From Ailurus styani (lineage: Eukaryota > Chordata > Mammalia > Carnivora > Ailuridae), in the NCBI GenBank assembly GCA_002007465.1, contig LNAC01000350.1:1-64000 (forward strand): a stretch of 64,000 nucleotides of DNA, written 5' to 3'. Below the pieces are notes generated by a model. That model searched no databases, was not told the origin of the DNA, and saw nothing but the letters and a program-made list of their open reading frames with translations. Below are positions 1-12,240 of the stretch, piece by piece. How positions within the stretch are numbered: position 1 is the first letter of the stretch; each line of letters begins with the position of its first letter. The position numbers were made by a program, and so were the translations under genes.

Positions 1-880
1 GAATTCCTGGGACCTGATGATAATCAGTCTCCTACTCCTCTGCCATCTTGCCACTCCTCCTTATTTTAATTCTTATAATAAATGTGTGTTAATTTGAAAA
101 CTTACCAAGGGAGTTTAAATGATGGTTAGAATTTTTAATCTTAAGTGAAAATATTTATGAGAATATCAGATTTCAATCACTTAAATAGTGTGGAACTATC
201 ATAGAAATAAGTAAATTCTTTTATAAATATAAATTTGGAATGTGATAATGGTGGGATTTTGAATCAGTAACAAAAAGATGAATTGTTAAATGGTACTGAA
301 TTAATTGAAATACTATTCATGAATATAAAATGAAATTAGATATTTATCTCCTACCTTACACCAAAATGAATACTGAAACACTGAAGATTTTGTACATAAA
401 ATACACAGTAAAAGAAGTAACAGAAGAAAACAGAAAGAAAAACAGAAGCAGAGGTATATTTATAGAATTATGGGGTAAAGAAGTCTTTATCTGAAAATAT
501 ATTGCCACTGTATCACCACTTACTGTATATAAAGTTAAAAGATAATTGGCAATCCAGAAAAAAATATTTTCAATGTATGTATCTGACAATGGGTCAATAG
601 CTTTATTATATGAACTGCTGTGACAAAATCAAAGAGGGAAAGAATAATTCAGTATCAAAGTTGACAAAAGTCATAAACAGGAAATAACATAATGGCCAAT
701 AATCATATAAGACACTGTTAAATCATAGTTAAAGAAATGCAAATTAATACCTTTTTTGCTTATTAGGTTGTCAGATTTAAAACATTAAAATTTTACAGTG
801 TTGCTCAGAGTGAGGGGGAATAAAAGCATCTCATTTTCTACTGTGGTAATGAAATATAATATTTATCCAAACCATGGTAT
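1..880. other. AT-rich intron/upstream DNA
   Basis: No gene is seen. About 600-800 resembles a decayed sense L1 ORF2 tail ('...AAAGAAATGCAAATTAATACC'). The window opens on an EcoRI site (GAATTC at position 1). Confidence 0.5.
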
Positions 881-1440
881 CTAAATGTGGTGTCTCCCGA
901 TCAGATGGGGGGCCCCCAGATGTGGGGTGACTATCAGGAGGAAGCCAGTGGTGCTGGCAGTGACAAGAATTTACCTGAGGCAGAGGCACTTGGGTGACTC
1001 AGATGGTTAGGCGTCTGCCTTCAGCTCAGGTCATGATCTGCAGGTCCTGGGATTGAGCTCTGCATTAGGCTCCCTGATCAGCGGGGAGCCTGCTTCTCCC
1101 TCTCCATCTACCTCTCCCCTTGCTTGTTTACTGAACACACCTCAAGGGAGCTGCAGGCCATTCAGTAGAGAAGTGATCTGCAAGGAGGTTAGTGGGTGGG
1201 AGCTGTTTTTAAAGGGGGAAGCTGAAGAGGTATGGCAGCTGTGTGAACTTCCCCTGTTTTTTTTTGGTAACTGTGCCTGGTTGTAAGTAGCCCATGGGTC
1301 ACCTCTAACCTACGAACCTTTTGAGGTGGGTCCCCTGATGCGCCTGTCTGTATTCATTTAGCCAGGGTCACTTTGGGCCCTTCTGCCTTGATCAAGTTTC
1401 CATTGCTCAAGCCTGTTGTCTAAAAGTGGCTTCTATGAAA
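880..1440. repeat. possible unclassified LTR remnant split by a SINE
   Basis: This GC-richer block keeps CpGs and reads like an LTR fragment: 'TGTGGTGTCTCCCGATCAG' near the left side and 'GAGGTGGGTCCCCTGATG' near the right. It is interrupted by an old SINE. I could not name a family, and the limits are rough. Confidence 0.3.
985..1128 (+). mobile_element. CAN SINE, old copy
   Basis: A tRNA-Lys-derived head ('GGGTGACTCAGATGGTTAGG', 'CTCAGGTCATGATCTGCAGG') is followed by a CT-rich body. It is diverged and lacks a clear A-rich tail. Confidence 0.85.
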
Positions 1441-1672
1441 TACTTATCAAATTTTTATATTCTCTCTGATTTAGCAGTTTTCCTCCTAGAAAGTTATCTA
1501 GTGGAAATTTGCATAAAACTTCCTAATGTTATAGTGATACAGGTACTATGAAATAGTCATGGCTATCAATAGAGATTAATTAAATAAATTATAGTACAGT
1601 CCTATGAAAAAGTGTTGCATATTGACCAGTCCTAAAAATCTTGAACAGAAACTGGTAAAATATCATTAAATT

Positions 1673-1675
<3 letters not shown>

Positions 1676-1711
<36 letters not shown>
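1676..1711. repeat. (CA)n microsatellite
   Basis: An uninterrupted CA run of about 18 units. Confidence 0.97.
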
Positions 1712-1714
<3 letters not shown>

Positions 1715-2701
1715 TCTGTTGTAAAATAAAATGCATCTATATTGGAATGTGTAATTAATTTAAGGACCCCAAGCAATACACTTCAGGAAATACTTGTTAG
1801 ATTGTAACAGAGTACTTGAACTAGTTGGTGTCATGATGTACTTACACCAACCTTAAGATTTTCAACTCTCAAAAACCTTCCTTATAACTAAGCTTAAATT
1901 CCATGTTTAGATAATATTTGGGATGTAAAGTTTGGCCATTTTGTGCTTTGTTTATCCATGCCTAACCAAAAAGACACTAGGAGAAGCCTGGGGGTTTTCT
2001 AAAATGTTGAAACAGGTAAAACAGAGACCTCAGAGGAGAACAGAGTGCTCTGTTGATGTAGCTTTCTCTGCCTGTTGAGTTTCAGGGAAGTTATTCTTGA
2101 TACTTGCATGTGGTCCTGTTCTTTAGGATTTCCACTCAATTGATTTTTTTTCCTCATTTGTAAAATTAACTTTATTCTTATGATACACCTTTTAAGACTC
2201 TGTTCCAAGCTAAGCGTAGCTAGCGAGAGTCAATCAAATAAGGTTTGGGTTCTACTCAATTGATTTTGATGCCACCTTCTGGCTACTACAAAAACTTCAG
2301 TTTACAGAGGTGTTTTGAACATGGTAACAGTTACCAAGTTAGAGGAAAATACCCATCCTAGTATGTGATTCAGTTAGAGAAACAGGTAAGATTAAGAGGC
2401 CAAAACTCTTCCATTTAAGTTTTGCATCAATTCGGCACCTAAGTCAAGCAAGAAAACCTATCTTCAGTTTACTGAAGAACCTCTCATAAAATAGCAGGGA
2501 GGTCTCACAAATTTGTTCTAACACACTACAAGCCCAGATGTACCCTTGATTTAATTTTAAAAATCTATGTCGATATAATAGGTATAATATATGTGTGTGA
2601 AAATAAACTGAATATTAATGAAGAGCTTATAAAGGTAATACAAGCAATGGTCTCCTGTGCTAGGATGCCTTAACGACAATTTCATTCCACAGAGACCCTC
2701 T

Positions 2702-2722
2702 CCTCTCTCTCTCTCTCTCTCT
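2702..2722. repeat. (CT)n microsatellite
   Basis: An uninterrupted CT run of about 10 units at the edge of the LTR-like element that follows. Confidence 0.95.
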
Positions 2723-2734
2723 GGTTCGTTTAGT

Positions 2735-3094
2735 GAGTTCAGGCTGCTGAAACAGAATACCATAGACTGGGTGGGTTGTGAATGAGAGAAATTCATTTCT
2801 TATAGTTCTAGAGACTGGAAATCCAAGATGAGGGTGCCAGTGCGGTCAGGCTCTTGGTGAGGGCCTGTTCCCCCGTGTGCAGACAGCAGTCCTCAGTCTG
2901 CATCTTCAAATGGAGAAAGGGGCTAGAGAGCTCTCTGGGGTCTTTTATAAGAGCTCTAATCCTGTTCGTGGAGGCCACGTGCATGACCCAATCACCTCCC
3001 AAAAGTTCCACCTCCTGGGATTATCACATTGGGGATTAGGATTGCAGCACGTGAATTTGCTGCTGGACACAAGCATTCAGTCTATAACGCTGGC
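2735..3094 (-). mobile_element. MaLR-type LTR (MLT1/MST-like), antisense
   Basis: On the + strand it begins 'GGCTGCTGAAACAGAATACC' and runs through 'ATAGACTGGGTGGG', 'TTATAGTTCTAGAGACTGG', 'CCAATCACCTCCC' and 'GACACAAGCATTCAGTCTAT'. This is the complement of the typical MaLR LTR order. The subfamily is uncertain. Small overlapping open frames here are not genes. Confidence 0.65.
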
Positions 3095-3719
3095 CTTAGT
3101 TCTCTGGTGGTTTTTTGCATAACTTTAAGTAATATGCTTATTCTTTTGTGCCTTATTAATGTTAGAAAGTATGCATTAAAAAAATGTGTCCATTGCCAGC
3201 TTGCTATGAAAAACGAAGATTTAACTCGGGATCTTTTCCTGATCCCCTCTTCCTCCCTTGTCTGCAGTTAGATTATTACCTTTAGATTTTCATATGGTTA
3301 CTCCTGTGCCTTTAAATAGTATACTAACCCCTCTATTTTTTGTTCCATTAACTTTTGTCAGTATTTTGAATTCTCTTTATATAAAAGGAAGATATTATCC
3401 TGCTACTCTACTCTCTTTCTTTTCATTTCCCCTTCCATTTTTCATATTTACCTTTTACATAATCAAATTTGTTATGAAGTTCAGTTCCACAACTTTAACA
3501 GAACCTTTTATGTTCTACTGGTAGGTTGATTTTAGAAGTTGGAAACAAAAGACTTCGACTTTGTTATGACTATGTAAACTTTATTCAATACCAGGCCATA
3601 CATCAAAGTCAAATCTTATGCTTTATTAGTGGCTTAGTATCATCCCACATTTTAGTTTGCTTTAACATAGGGCATTAACATTCTTAATTATATTTTGTTT
3701 GCCAACAAGTTTTTTTCCT
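3095..3719. other. intronic/upstream DNA without recognised gene
   Basis: No exon or transposon could be recognised. Open frames of 60-90 codons on + have no recognisable motif. Confidence 0.5.
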
Positions 3720-4210
3720 TAAAAATCTTTTAATTGGCTTATAGTTGATTCCTAATGTTACCTTTTATGTAATGTGATATGTAATTATATATAATGTTGA
3801 CTTATAATGTTTCGGGTGTGCAACATAGTGATTCAACAACTGTGTACATTTCCATATGCTCACCATGTCAAGGGTAGTTACCATCTGTCATCCCAGAAAG
3901 TTATTACAGTATTATTGACTGTATTCCCTATGCTATGCTTCTCATTCCGGTGACCTATTTATTTCATAATTGGAAGTGTGTATCTTTTAATCCTCATCTG
4001 GCTATTTTGCCTATCTCTCTGCTCCTACCCCTCTGGCAACCACCAGTTTATATTCTCTATATTTATGAGTCTGTTGCTCTTTTGTTGTATTCATTTGTTC
4101 GCTTGTTTTGTGGTATGTAAACATAATGGAATATTAGCCATAAAAAAGAATGAGATCTTGCTATTTGCAACAACATGGATGGAACTAGAAGGTATTATGC
4201 TAAGTTTTTT
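3720..4210. mobile_element. short L1 with 5' inversion
   Basis: Bases about 3720-4117 are L1 3' UTR in antisense ('CTTATAGTTGATTCCTAATG' onward). At about 4118 the orientation flips to sense L1 ORF2 end: 'ACATAATGGAATATTAGCC', then 'AACAACATGGATGGAACTAG'. This back-to-back order is what twin priming leaves. Confidence 0.7.
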
Positions 4211-5022
4211 ATGAACAGCCTTTTTCAGGACCACAAGTTTTTCTACCCAATCACTCCATTTTTCAGAGGCCCCTTTTCTCTGAAGACAACCCTGCAGAGC
4301 CTCTGTCCTTTTGTTTCACTCAGGACCTGGTAAATTTTAGATCTACTGCATAGCTTTAATTTTGGGACTTGTCTACCCCATTAGATTGGATCCTGATTCT
4401 AGAGTTGCCAGATTTAGTGAACAAAAACACAGAATGCCCTCTTAAATTTTACTTTCAGATAAACAACAGACACTTTTTAAAGTCTGTACATGTCCCAGGT
4501 ACTGTTTCCTCTTTGCCAATTTGTTTTCCCTGCTGACATTCTTGTTTTGATGAAGAACATTCTTGATGATCTTCCTAAGAAAAGGAAGCACAGGAAGTAT
4601 ATATATTTCCTGGTCCCTAGAAATACTTTTCTCTCTTTATAGTTGATTGATGGTCCACTGATAGATTTGTACCTTTAAAGACAATTTTTGTCAGAGATTT
4701 GAAGACATTGTTTCAGTGTTTTTGGCATCCAGTGTGGCTAATGCTAGTCTGATTCACATACTTTGTGGTGAGTTTTTTCTTTTGGAAAAGGCATTTAAAA
4801 TCATTTCTTTATTCTTAGTGTTTTGAAATCTTACAATGTGACATAGGTCTTTTTCTCTTCTTAAATTCTTTTTATTCAGTCCTGAGTCCTTTAATTCTGA
4901 AAAACTAGGATTCTTATTAACACTGGAAAATTTTCTTCAGTTATTTCTTTGCTGTGTTCATTCTTCCCATTTTATTGGTTGTCTCCTTGGAATTCTGTTT
5001 TTCACACCTTGGACTTCCTGGA
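4211..5022. other. intronic DNA, probably old LINE remnants
   Basis: No gene. Parts of 4850-5022 look like diverged antisense LINE sequence, family not determined. Confidence 0.4.
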
Positions 5023-5030
5023 TCCATTTT

Positions 5031-8000
5031 TTTTTTAGTTTTACATTTTTATTTAAATTTCAGCTGGTTAACATGCAATGTAGTGTTAATTTCAGGTGTA
5101 GAATTTTAGTGACTCATCACTTCCTATAATACCCAATGCTGCTCACAACCAGTGCCCATTTAACTTATCCCCCCCACACACCCATCTCCTCTCCAGCAAC
5201 CCTCAGTTTGTTCTCTATAGTTAAGAGTTGGTTTTATGGGTTACCTCTCTTTTTGTTCCCTTATGTTCATATATTTTGTTTCTTATATTACACATAGGAC
5301 TGAACTCATACAGTATTTTTCTTTCCCTTACTGATTGATTTCACTTAGCATAATACTCTTTAGTTTCATCCACTTTGTTGCAAATGGCAAGATTTCATTC
5401 TTTTTAATGGCTGAGTAATATTCCTCTGTGTGTGTGTGTGTACACACATCCCAAATATTCTTTATTCATTCATCAGTCGATGGACATTTGGGCTCATCCC
5501 ATAATTGGACTATTGTTGATAATGCTGCTATAAACATTGGGATGCATGTATTCCTTCAAATGAGCATTTTTGCATCTTTTGGGTGAATACCTAGCAGTAC
5601 AATTGCTGGGACATAGACTAGTTCTATTTTTAACATCCTGAGGAATCTCCATACTGTCTTCCAGAGTGGCTCCACCAGTGTGCATTCCAACCAACAGTTT
5701 AAGAGTGTTTCCCTTTCTGCACATCCTTGCCAATACCTGTTGTTTCCTGTGTTGTTATTTTTAGCCATTCTGACAGGAATGTGGTGATATCTCACTGCAG
5801 TTTTATTTGCATTTTTCTGATGATCGGTGATATCGAGCATCTTTTCATGTGTCTGTTGGCCACCTGGAAGTCCTCTTTGGAAAAATGTCTATTCATGTCT
5901 TCAGCCCATTTTTTAACTGGATTATTTGTTTTCTGAGTGTTGAGCTTGATAAGTTCTTTTTAGATTTTGGATACCAACACTATCAGATATGTCATTTGCT
6001 AATATCTTCCTCCATTTCATAGATGCCTTATAGTTTTTTTGATTGTTTCCTTTGCTGTGCAGAAGTTTTTGTCTCGATAAAGTCCCAATAGTTCATTTTT
6101 GCTTTTTTTTTCCTTGCCTCCAATGGTGTGTCTAGTAAGAAGCTGCTACAACTGATGTCAAAGAGGTTATCGTCAAAGAGGACTTTGCTGGTTTCCTGTC
6201 TCACATTTAGGTCTTTAATCCAATTTTATTTTTGTGTATGGTGTAGGAAAGTGGTCCAGTAAATGGAATTCCTTATGGTCTTTCCTATCTACTCAAAGAG
6301 TCCCCTTTAACATTTTTTATAAGGATGGTGTAGTGGTCATGAATTCCTTTAATTTTTTTTTTTTTGTCTGGGAAATTCTTTTTCTCCTTCTATTCTGCAT
6401 GATTGCCTTGCTGGATAGAATATTCTTGGTTGCAGGTTTTTTTCTTTCAGTATTTTGAATATATCATGCCAGCCTCTTCAGGCCTACAGAATTTCTGCAA
6501 AAAATCAGCTGATAGCCTTATGGGATTTCCCTTGTATGCACCTGTTTTCTTTTGCTGCTTTTAAAATTCTCTCCTTATCACTACTTTTTGCCATTTTAAT
6601 TACTATGTGTCTTAGTGTGGACCTTCCTGGGTTGATTTTGATGGGGCTTTGCTCTGAGTCTTGGATATACATTTCTGTTTCCTTCCCCAGATTTGGGAAG
6701 TTTTCACCTATTATTTCTTCAAATAAATTTTCTACCCCCTTTTTTTCTTTCAGCTCTTTCTAGGATCTGTATAATGTGAATGTAAGTACACTTGATGGTG
6801 TCACTGAGGTCCCTAAGTCTATTTTCATTTTGTATTATTTTTTTCTCTCTCTCCTGCTCAGGTTGATTGTTTTCTATTAGTCTGTCCTCCAGATCATTAA
6901 TCTATTTCTCTGCTTCCTCTAGTCCACTGGGGTATTTTTAATTTTTATTTTTTTCTTCATCTCTGATTGGTTCTTTTTTATGTTTTCTGTCTCTTTGTTG
7001 AGAGACTCATTGAGTTCCTCCACTCTTGTCTTAAGTCCACTAGTATTTTTCAGTCCATTACTTTAAATTCTCTATCAGGTATATATATTATTTCATTACA
7101 TTTAGCACTCTTGCTATAATTTTGTCCTCTTCTTTTATTTGGAACAAATTCCTCTGTCTCCTTAATTCATAGAACTGTGTCTGTTTTTATGTGTTAAGAA
7201 AAGTCAGCTATATCTCCTGCTCTTGAAAGTAACTGCCTTATAAAGAGGTCCTACAGTGCCCTGCACTGTGATGTTCTCCGTTCGCCAGAACCTGGCACCC
7301 TAGGAATGTCTCTGTGTGTGTTTTGTGTGCCCTGCTGTGGTGGCTGAGCTGTATTTGCCTTTAGTCCAGTTATCTGCAATGGCTCTCTTTCCTTGTGGGC
7401 AGCGTTTATTCCCTGTGTTAGTGGGCCAGTCTGCAGTCACCTTGCACTTGAGTTGAGTCAGACTAAATGTTTGCAAGAGATGCAGTAGTGCCGAACGGCA
7501 GGGTTCTTTCCTCTCTGTTGTCCCTTGAGAAGCTTTTGTTCGTGGGCAGGGCCTATAGTCAGACCAGAGATCTGTTCCCAGCCCACCTTTGTGGCCAGAT
7601 GTGATTTGGTGTGTGTGGTTATCATCCCTTCTCCCCTGGGCAGGCATCCCTTTGGAGTTGTGCTGGCCTCTCTCAGGGCTGCTTGTACACTGCCAGGCTC
7701 GTGGCAGCACTTTGGATGGTCTCTCCACGGTCGTACTGGAGGAGGCAGGTCCGCCAGAGAACACAGGGGTGAGGTGCACGGTGTCAGGAAGCTTTGCTCA
7801 GGTCTGCTTGGGAGTGGACCTAGAATGGAGGCTTGGCTGCGGAGGGGCATGTCTGCTGGAGGATGCGGGGGGAGGAGGGTACAGTGTTAGCAAGGGAGAT
7901 ATCAAGTGTTGGCCCTGTGTTGGTCCCCACAGGTGTCCCTGTTTCTAAGCTGGGGGGCATTGTACGGGGACAAGTGACACCGGTCCTCTTTTGTTCTTGG

Positions 8001-8559
8001 AGAAATCCCCCCAAATCCCTACCCCTCCAGTCTTCACGCTCAGATTAGTAAACAGATCTCTGTCCTGCATACCCCGGGTGTTTTTCAAACTGCTGCTTCT
8101 GTGTGTATCTTAGTGGGGCTATGGGTTGTGCTATCTTTTCAAGAGTGGGGACTCAGTTTCCTCCTGTCCTTCAGGCTCTCTCAGCTCTTCCAGAGTCCAG
8201 CCTGCTGACTTTTAATGTTGCAGATACTGAGCCCCAGTAATGGTTAAAACTCACAAAATTTGTCCCCTCTGGTTTTCAAAGCCAGATGTTGTGGTGGTTT
8301 ATCTTCCCCATGCAGGTTTTCCTTGCCCGGGGTGCCTGGTTTACTTCCATTGTCCCTCCTGGGGACAGTCCTGTGGGTCTGTTTAACACCTGTCTGTATC
8401 TCTGGCCTTCCTACCTCTTCAGGGTGGCCTCTTCTTTACGTTCAGCTGTGGAGAATCTGTTCTGCCCGTCTTTGGGTCATTTTTGGGGTGATTTATACTG
8501 ATGTGGGTGTTATCTAGTTGTACCCATGGGATGAAATGAGTTTAGGATCCTCCTACTCT
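5031..8559 (-). mobile_element. L1 #1, antisense, 5' end present, ORF2 core deleted
   Basis: From left to right this is 3' UTR and ORF2 C-terminus (5031 to about 6255), then a direct jump to ORF1 and the inter-ORF region (about 6256-7100), then a GC-richer 5' UTR (about 7100-8559) ending at the typical start near 'GGAAGAGTAGGAGGATCC' on the minus strand. About 3 kb of ORF2, including the reverse transcriptase, is missing. A likely TSD is 'TCCATTTT' at 5023-5030 and 8560-8567. Overlapping open frames at 7300-8500 are in the 5' UTR and are not genes. Confidence 0.85.
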
Positions 8560-8567
8560 TCCATTTT

Positions 8568-9613
8568 CCTCATATTTTTCATCTTTAAAGGCCTTATCCT
8601 CTAATTATTCCTTTGTAATGATATGATATTTTTATTTTATGGGCAGTCTGCTTGAATTACTTTGAAAATACTGGATTTTCTTTAAAGGTCCATCCTATGC
8701 CCTAAATTACTGTATTTCACCCAGCATCAATTTTAATTTTTTTACTTTAGTCTTTCTCTTTCATATTCTGATACCTCCTTACATTCCTGATTCTACTTGA
8801 TTACCCATTATTATTAAAGAAAGAATTAAGTCACTTGTGTGAATAGGTCCCACAGCTATGTTAGTAGGTCAGTTTTCCTGTGAGACCTCTGCCCTGAAGA
8901 AGGTGATGAAGCCATGTTTGCTGTCATATTTCACTACAGCATGAATTGATGGGAAGCTGGCTGCCAGGCATGGGCTTGCAAAAATGCCAGAATACGAAGG
9001 CTTGTAGGTTGGGGCACCAAATTCCATAAAAGCCTTTGCTAACCCCAGAAGGTTTATTCCACAAAGGAGGCCTCAGTTTTGCCTGTTTTTCTTGGCTGCT
9101 GGAATTCCAAGTGCCGGGGTATGGGAAAAATGAGAGGTGCTAGTTTGTACAACAGTTCTGTATATAAACCTTTGGTTAATCTTGTGTTTAGCCACGTTTT
9201 CACTTTCAACTGTGAATCCAGCATCTCGTGATTTCTCACAGGCAAGTTGTATCTCACTCTTTCCCTACCCCTCTGTGGTGCATTCATCACTCAACATACT
9301 CTCATATGCTTTCCATCTTCCAGAAATTGTTGAACTCTCATACAGTTGTGAACAGATCTGTCTTTCCCACCCTCAGCTGGTGTGATGAGGTTTATTCCTT
9401 TTTGTACTTCCATTCTTTTATTTCCATGAGTCTCAGGAAAGAGGAGAGAAGGCTTAAGTGCATGGTACATCATTTTGAACTAGTAGTTTGCAATTGATTT
9501 TACTTTGTTGTTTCTTGATGGAAATACAGTTTAAGTTAAATAGTTACTCCCTCAGTCATTCCCAAGGATCGCTCAGTTGTAACCACCATCATCAACGCTG
9601 TACCTGAGGAATA
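8568..9613. other. intronic/upstream DNA without recognised gene
   Basis: No exon or transposon recognised. It lies directly outside the 5' end of L1 #1. Confidence 0.45.
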
Positions 9614-9631
9614 TGAGGTTCACTGAAGTTT

Positions 9632-9783
9632 GTTTTTGTTTTTTAAGATTAATTTATTTTAGAGAAAGAAAGAGTACATGTGTGGGGAATTGCAGAGGGA
9701 GAGCATGGAACCCAGTGTGGGGTTCTGTCCCAGAACCCTGAGATCATGACACTGAGCTGAAATCAAGAGTCAGGGGCACCCCT
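9632..9783 (-). mobile_element. CAN SINE, antisense
   Basis: The T-rich start is followed by the complement of the SINE body and head. It is flanked by a perfect 18-bp TSD, 'TGAGGTTCACTGAAGTTT', at 9614-9631 and 9784-9801. Confidence 0.95.
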
Positions 9784-9944
9784 TGAGGTTCACTGAAGTT
9801 TAAGGCTGTCAGACAGACTGGGGTTGAATGTAGATTTGTATTGGGAAACTAAGGAGGATTCTTTTTTTTTTAATTTTATTTTTATTCTTTGCCCAAGGGG
9901 TACAGGTCTGTGAATCAACAACAAGTTATTCTCAAATTATTCTC

Positions 9945-10060
9945 ATTCAATCAGCAACATTTAATAAATATCTAGAATGGGCCAAGTACTGGGATAGTGT
10001 TGGAAAACTGGGATATAAAGGTAAAAGAGGTATAAATCTTACCCTTGACAATAGCATAAT
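9945..10060 (-). mobile_element. LINE-2 3' end, antisense
   Basis: 'TTCAATCAGCAACATTTAAT' and 'GGGCCAAGTACTGGGATAG' correspond to the complement of the L2 3' terminus. Diverged. Confidence 0.6.
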
Positions 10061-11446
10061 CTGTTGAATAACTTGAGTTTATGTAACATTTTACATTTAC
10101 AAATCAATTTTATTTATTGGGTACTCTTGACACTTAGTGATTTACCATTCGCAGTTTTAACTACTCCCAAGAACTCCAATGATGCGTGACATGCGATAAT
10201 TTGTTCATTTGCATAGGTGCAAATTCGAATCACATGTACCACAAGATTGTGTAGATGATAGGGCTGTTTGGTGAAAGAGCAAATCTGGCTCTTGTGGAAT
10301 CATGAAGTAGCTGTGTGCATACTATGTATAAGTTGATGGCCCAATTCTTGAGGTCTCTGAAATTGATAGGATTACAAACATGAAATGGGTTTATTTTTCC
10401 CCAATCATTGCCTTGAACAAAGTTCTTTCAGGTTTGTTTTCTCACTTCAGCATCTCTGGTAGATTCTGTATTTTTCCAGACCCTTTCTATTGTTAGAGTT
10501 TAGTGTAGTCCGATTTAAAATTTGAATCTCATTTCTTCCAATCCCCCAGCTCAAGTTTGAACTCTGTAAGGGAACTGAGAGAGGAAGAGAGGGCCTGGTC
10601 TGCTGTTTTCCTTCTCTTCCCTCTCTTTTGATTTTGGCTCTTTCTTTGTGTTATGAGGGATGGAAGGGGGAGGAGTGTCTGGCTGTGGCCCTAGTCCCAT
10701 GTAGTTGTTGCTACTGCAGTTAAGACATAATTAACTAGATATTAACACCCTCTTTGGGGTAAGCATTCAAAAGTTGACTCTCTCATGGTGTACAAGAAGA
10801 GATTCTTTGGGGGGAAAGTCTTTACTAAATAGCCCTTTGAGTTGAGAGATCAGCTCTGACTTGCCCCCCTCCTAACCCCTTCAGCTCCAACCCTGGTGAC
10901 TCACCTCTAGTCTCTTGGTGTCAGATGAGGTCTTGGTGTCAGACCAGGGAAATGCAAGCCCATTTACTTGATTCTTCATCCTCCCATTAGAGACTGCTTC
11001 AGGGCTACCCTCTTTCTGTGCCATTGGCTTTTCTAACTCTCTGTGGTCTCTTTGGGTTTCATTTTTCACTTCTAAAATAGGCACAAAGTAAGACTGCCAC
11101 AGAAGAGATGTACGATTGAAAATGAGATGCTGGTCTGCCCTTCCTACAGGTACCCTCAGTCTTTATGAGAGATTCTCTCAGAGCCCTCTGCAATTTGGAA
11201 TTGGGAAAAAATTCACCCATTCAGGGGTAGGAAGAGGGTAGAAATGATGCAAGAATCTAGCCAGCATTTATTTTGGAGAACTTTCTTTATTTTTACATTT
11301 GGTCCTACTTGGCAATTCTGAGTCAACTGTCTATTATACATTCTGCTATGTATGTAGTCACATTAATTAATGGGGACTTAACAAATGCTTGAATGTTTAG
11401 GGCTGCGTGTATTAAGGTATGGTTTATAAACCACCTGTATCTAAAT
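10061..11446. other. intronic/upstream DNA without recognised gene
   Basis: No exon or clear transposon seen. The one open frame of note (10881-11084, minus) has no recognisable domain. Confidence 0.5.
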
Positions 11447-12188
11447 CTGGGGAGGAAGAGTAGGGGAGAATGCAGAAGAGTAGGGGCCCTTGTTTCTTCT
11501 GGTCTCTTGAATTCAGCTAGATATCTATCAAATCATTCTGTATGCCTGCAAACTCAAACTGAGATCTAAGAAAGAATGGCTACAATTCTACAAATAGAAA
11601 ATCAGGCACTTTCTGCAAGGAGAAGTGTGAATGGAGGTGTGGAGAAGTGAATCTCAGGCATTTTATTGGAAGATAAACTGCGGGGGAGAGTCCCTCCATA
11701 AACTGGCAACTGGAAAGAGATATAGCAGCAGAGCATAAAATCGGAACTTTTGAAAGTCTTCTCAGGTGAGTGACATCTCTGCTTAAAAGCTGTTCAGGTG
11801 GTGAAGTGGTGCAGAAAGCTAGGCAGGACAGTGTGGTCTCAGGATCCCCACAGTCACAGAAAGAATGGGGGTGCCTGAATGCAGCAGAGTTCCCAAGCAT
11901 TGGAGCCAGGAAAGCCAGCTACAATTAGCAAGCCCCAAAGTGGCCTCTCAGCTAGGTGGGAGGCCAATCCTAGGAGGATTGGTACACTGCGGGAGTCTGT
12001 GGGCACCACAGGAGTCTGTGGAGTTTGGTGTACATAAAAGTGATTGCCTGCTTTTCCCTGAGAGTACACTGAAGAGTGGCAGCAACAATCATTCAGCCCA
12101 GGGGCTGGAGATAGGGGTGCCACCAATTTTTTTTCATCCTCTAAAATGGCATGAAAAGCCTTCAGGGAACAAAAGCCACTGTATTCAA

Positions 12189-12189
<1 letters not shown>

Positions 12190-12238
<49 letters not shown>
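12190..12238. repeat. (TG)n microsatellite in L1 #2 5' UTR
   Basis: An uninterrupted TG run of about 24 units, the longest in the window. Confidence 0.97.

Positions 12239-12240
<2 letters not shown>

Larger units (their letters stand above)
1440..2734. other. intronic/upstream DNA without recognised gene
   Basis: This AT-rich stretch holds a dinucleotide repeat and no recognised transposon or exon. Confidence 0.5.

Noticed and set aside
7300..8517. Cluster of overlapping open frames of 64-159 codons on both strands
   Set aside because: All lie in the GC-rich 5' UTR of antisense L1 #1; stops are rare there because of composition, and no domain is recognisable.
11580..12239. Open frames of 90-124 codons on both strands
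   Set aside because: They lie in the 5' UTR of L1 #2; the + strand one ends in a TG microsatellite reading as repeated Val-Cys.
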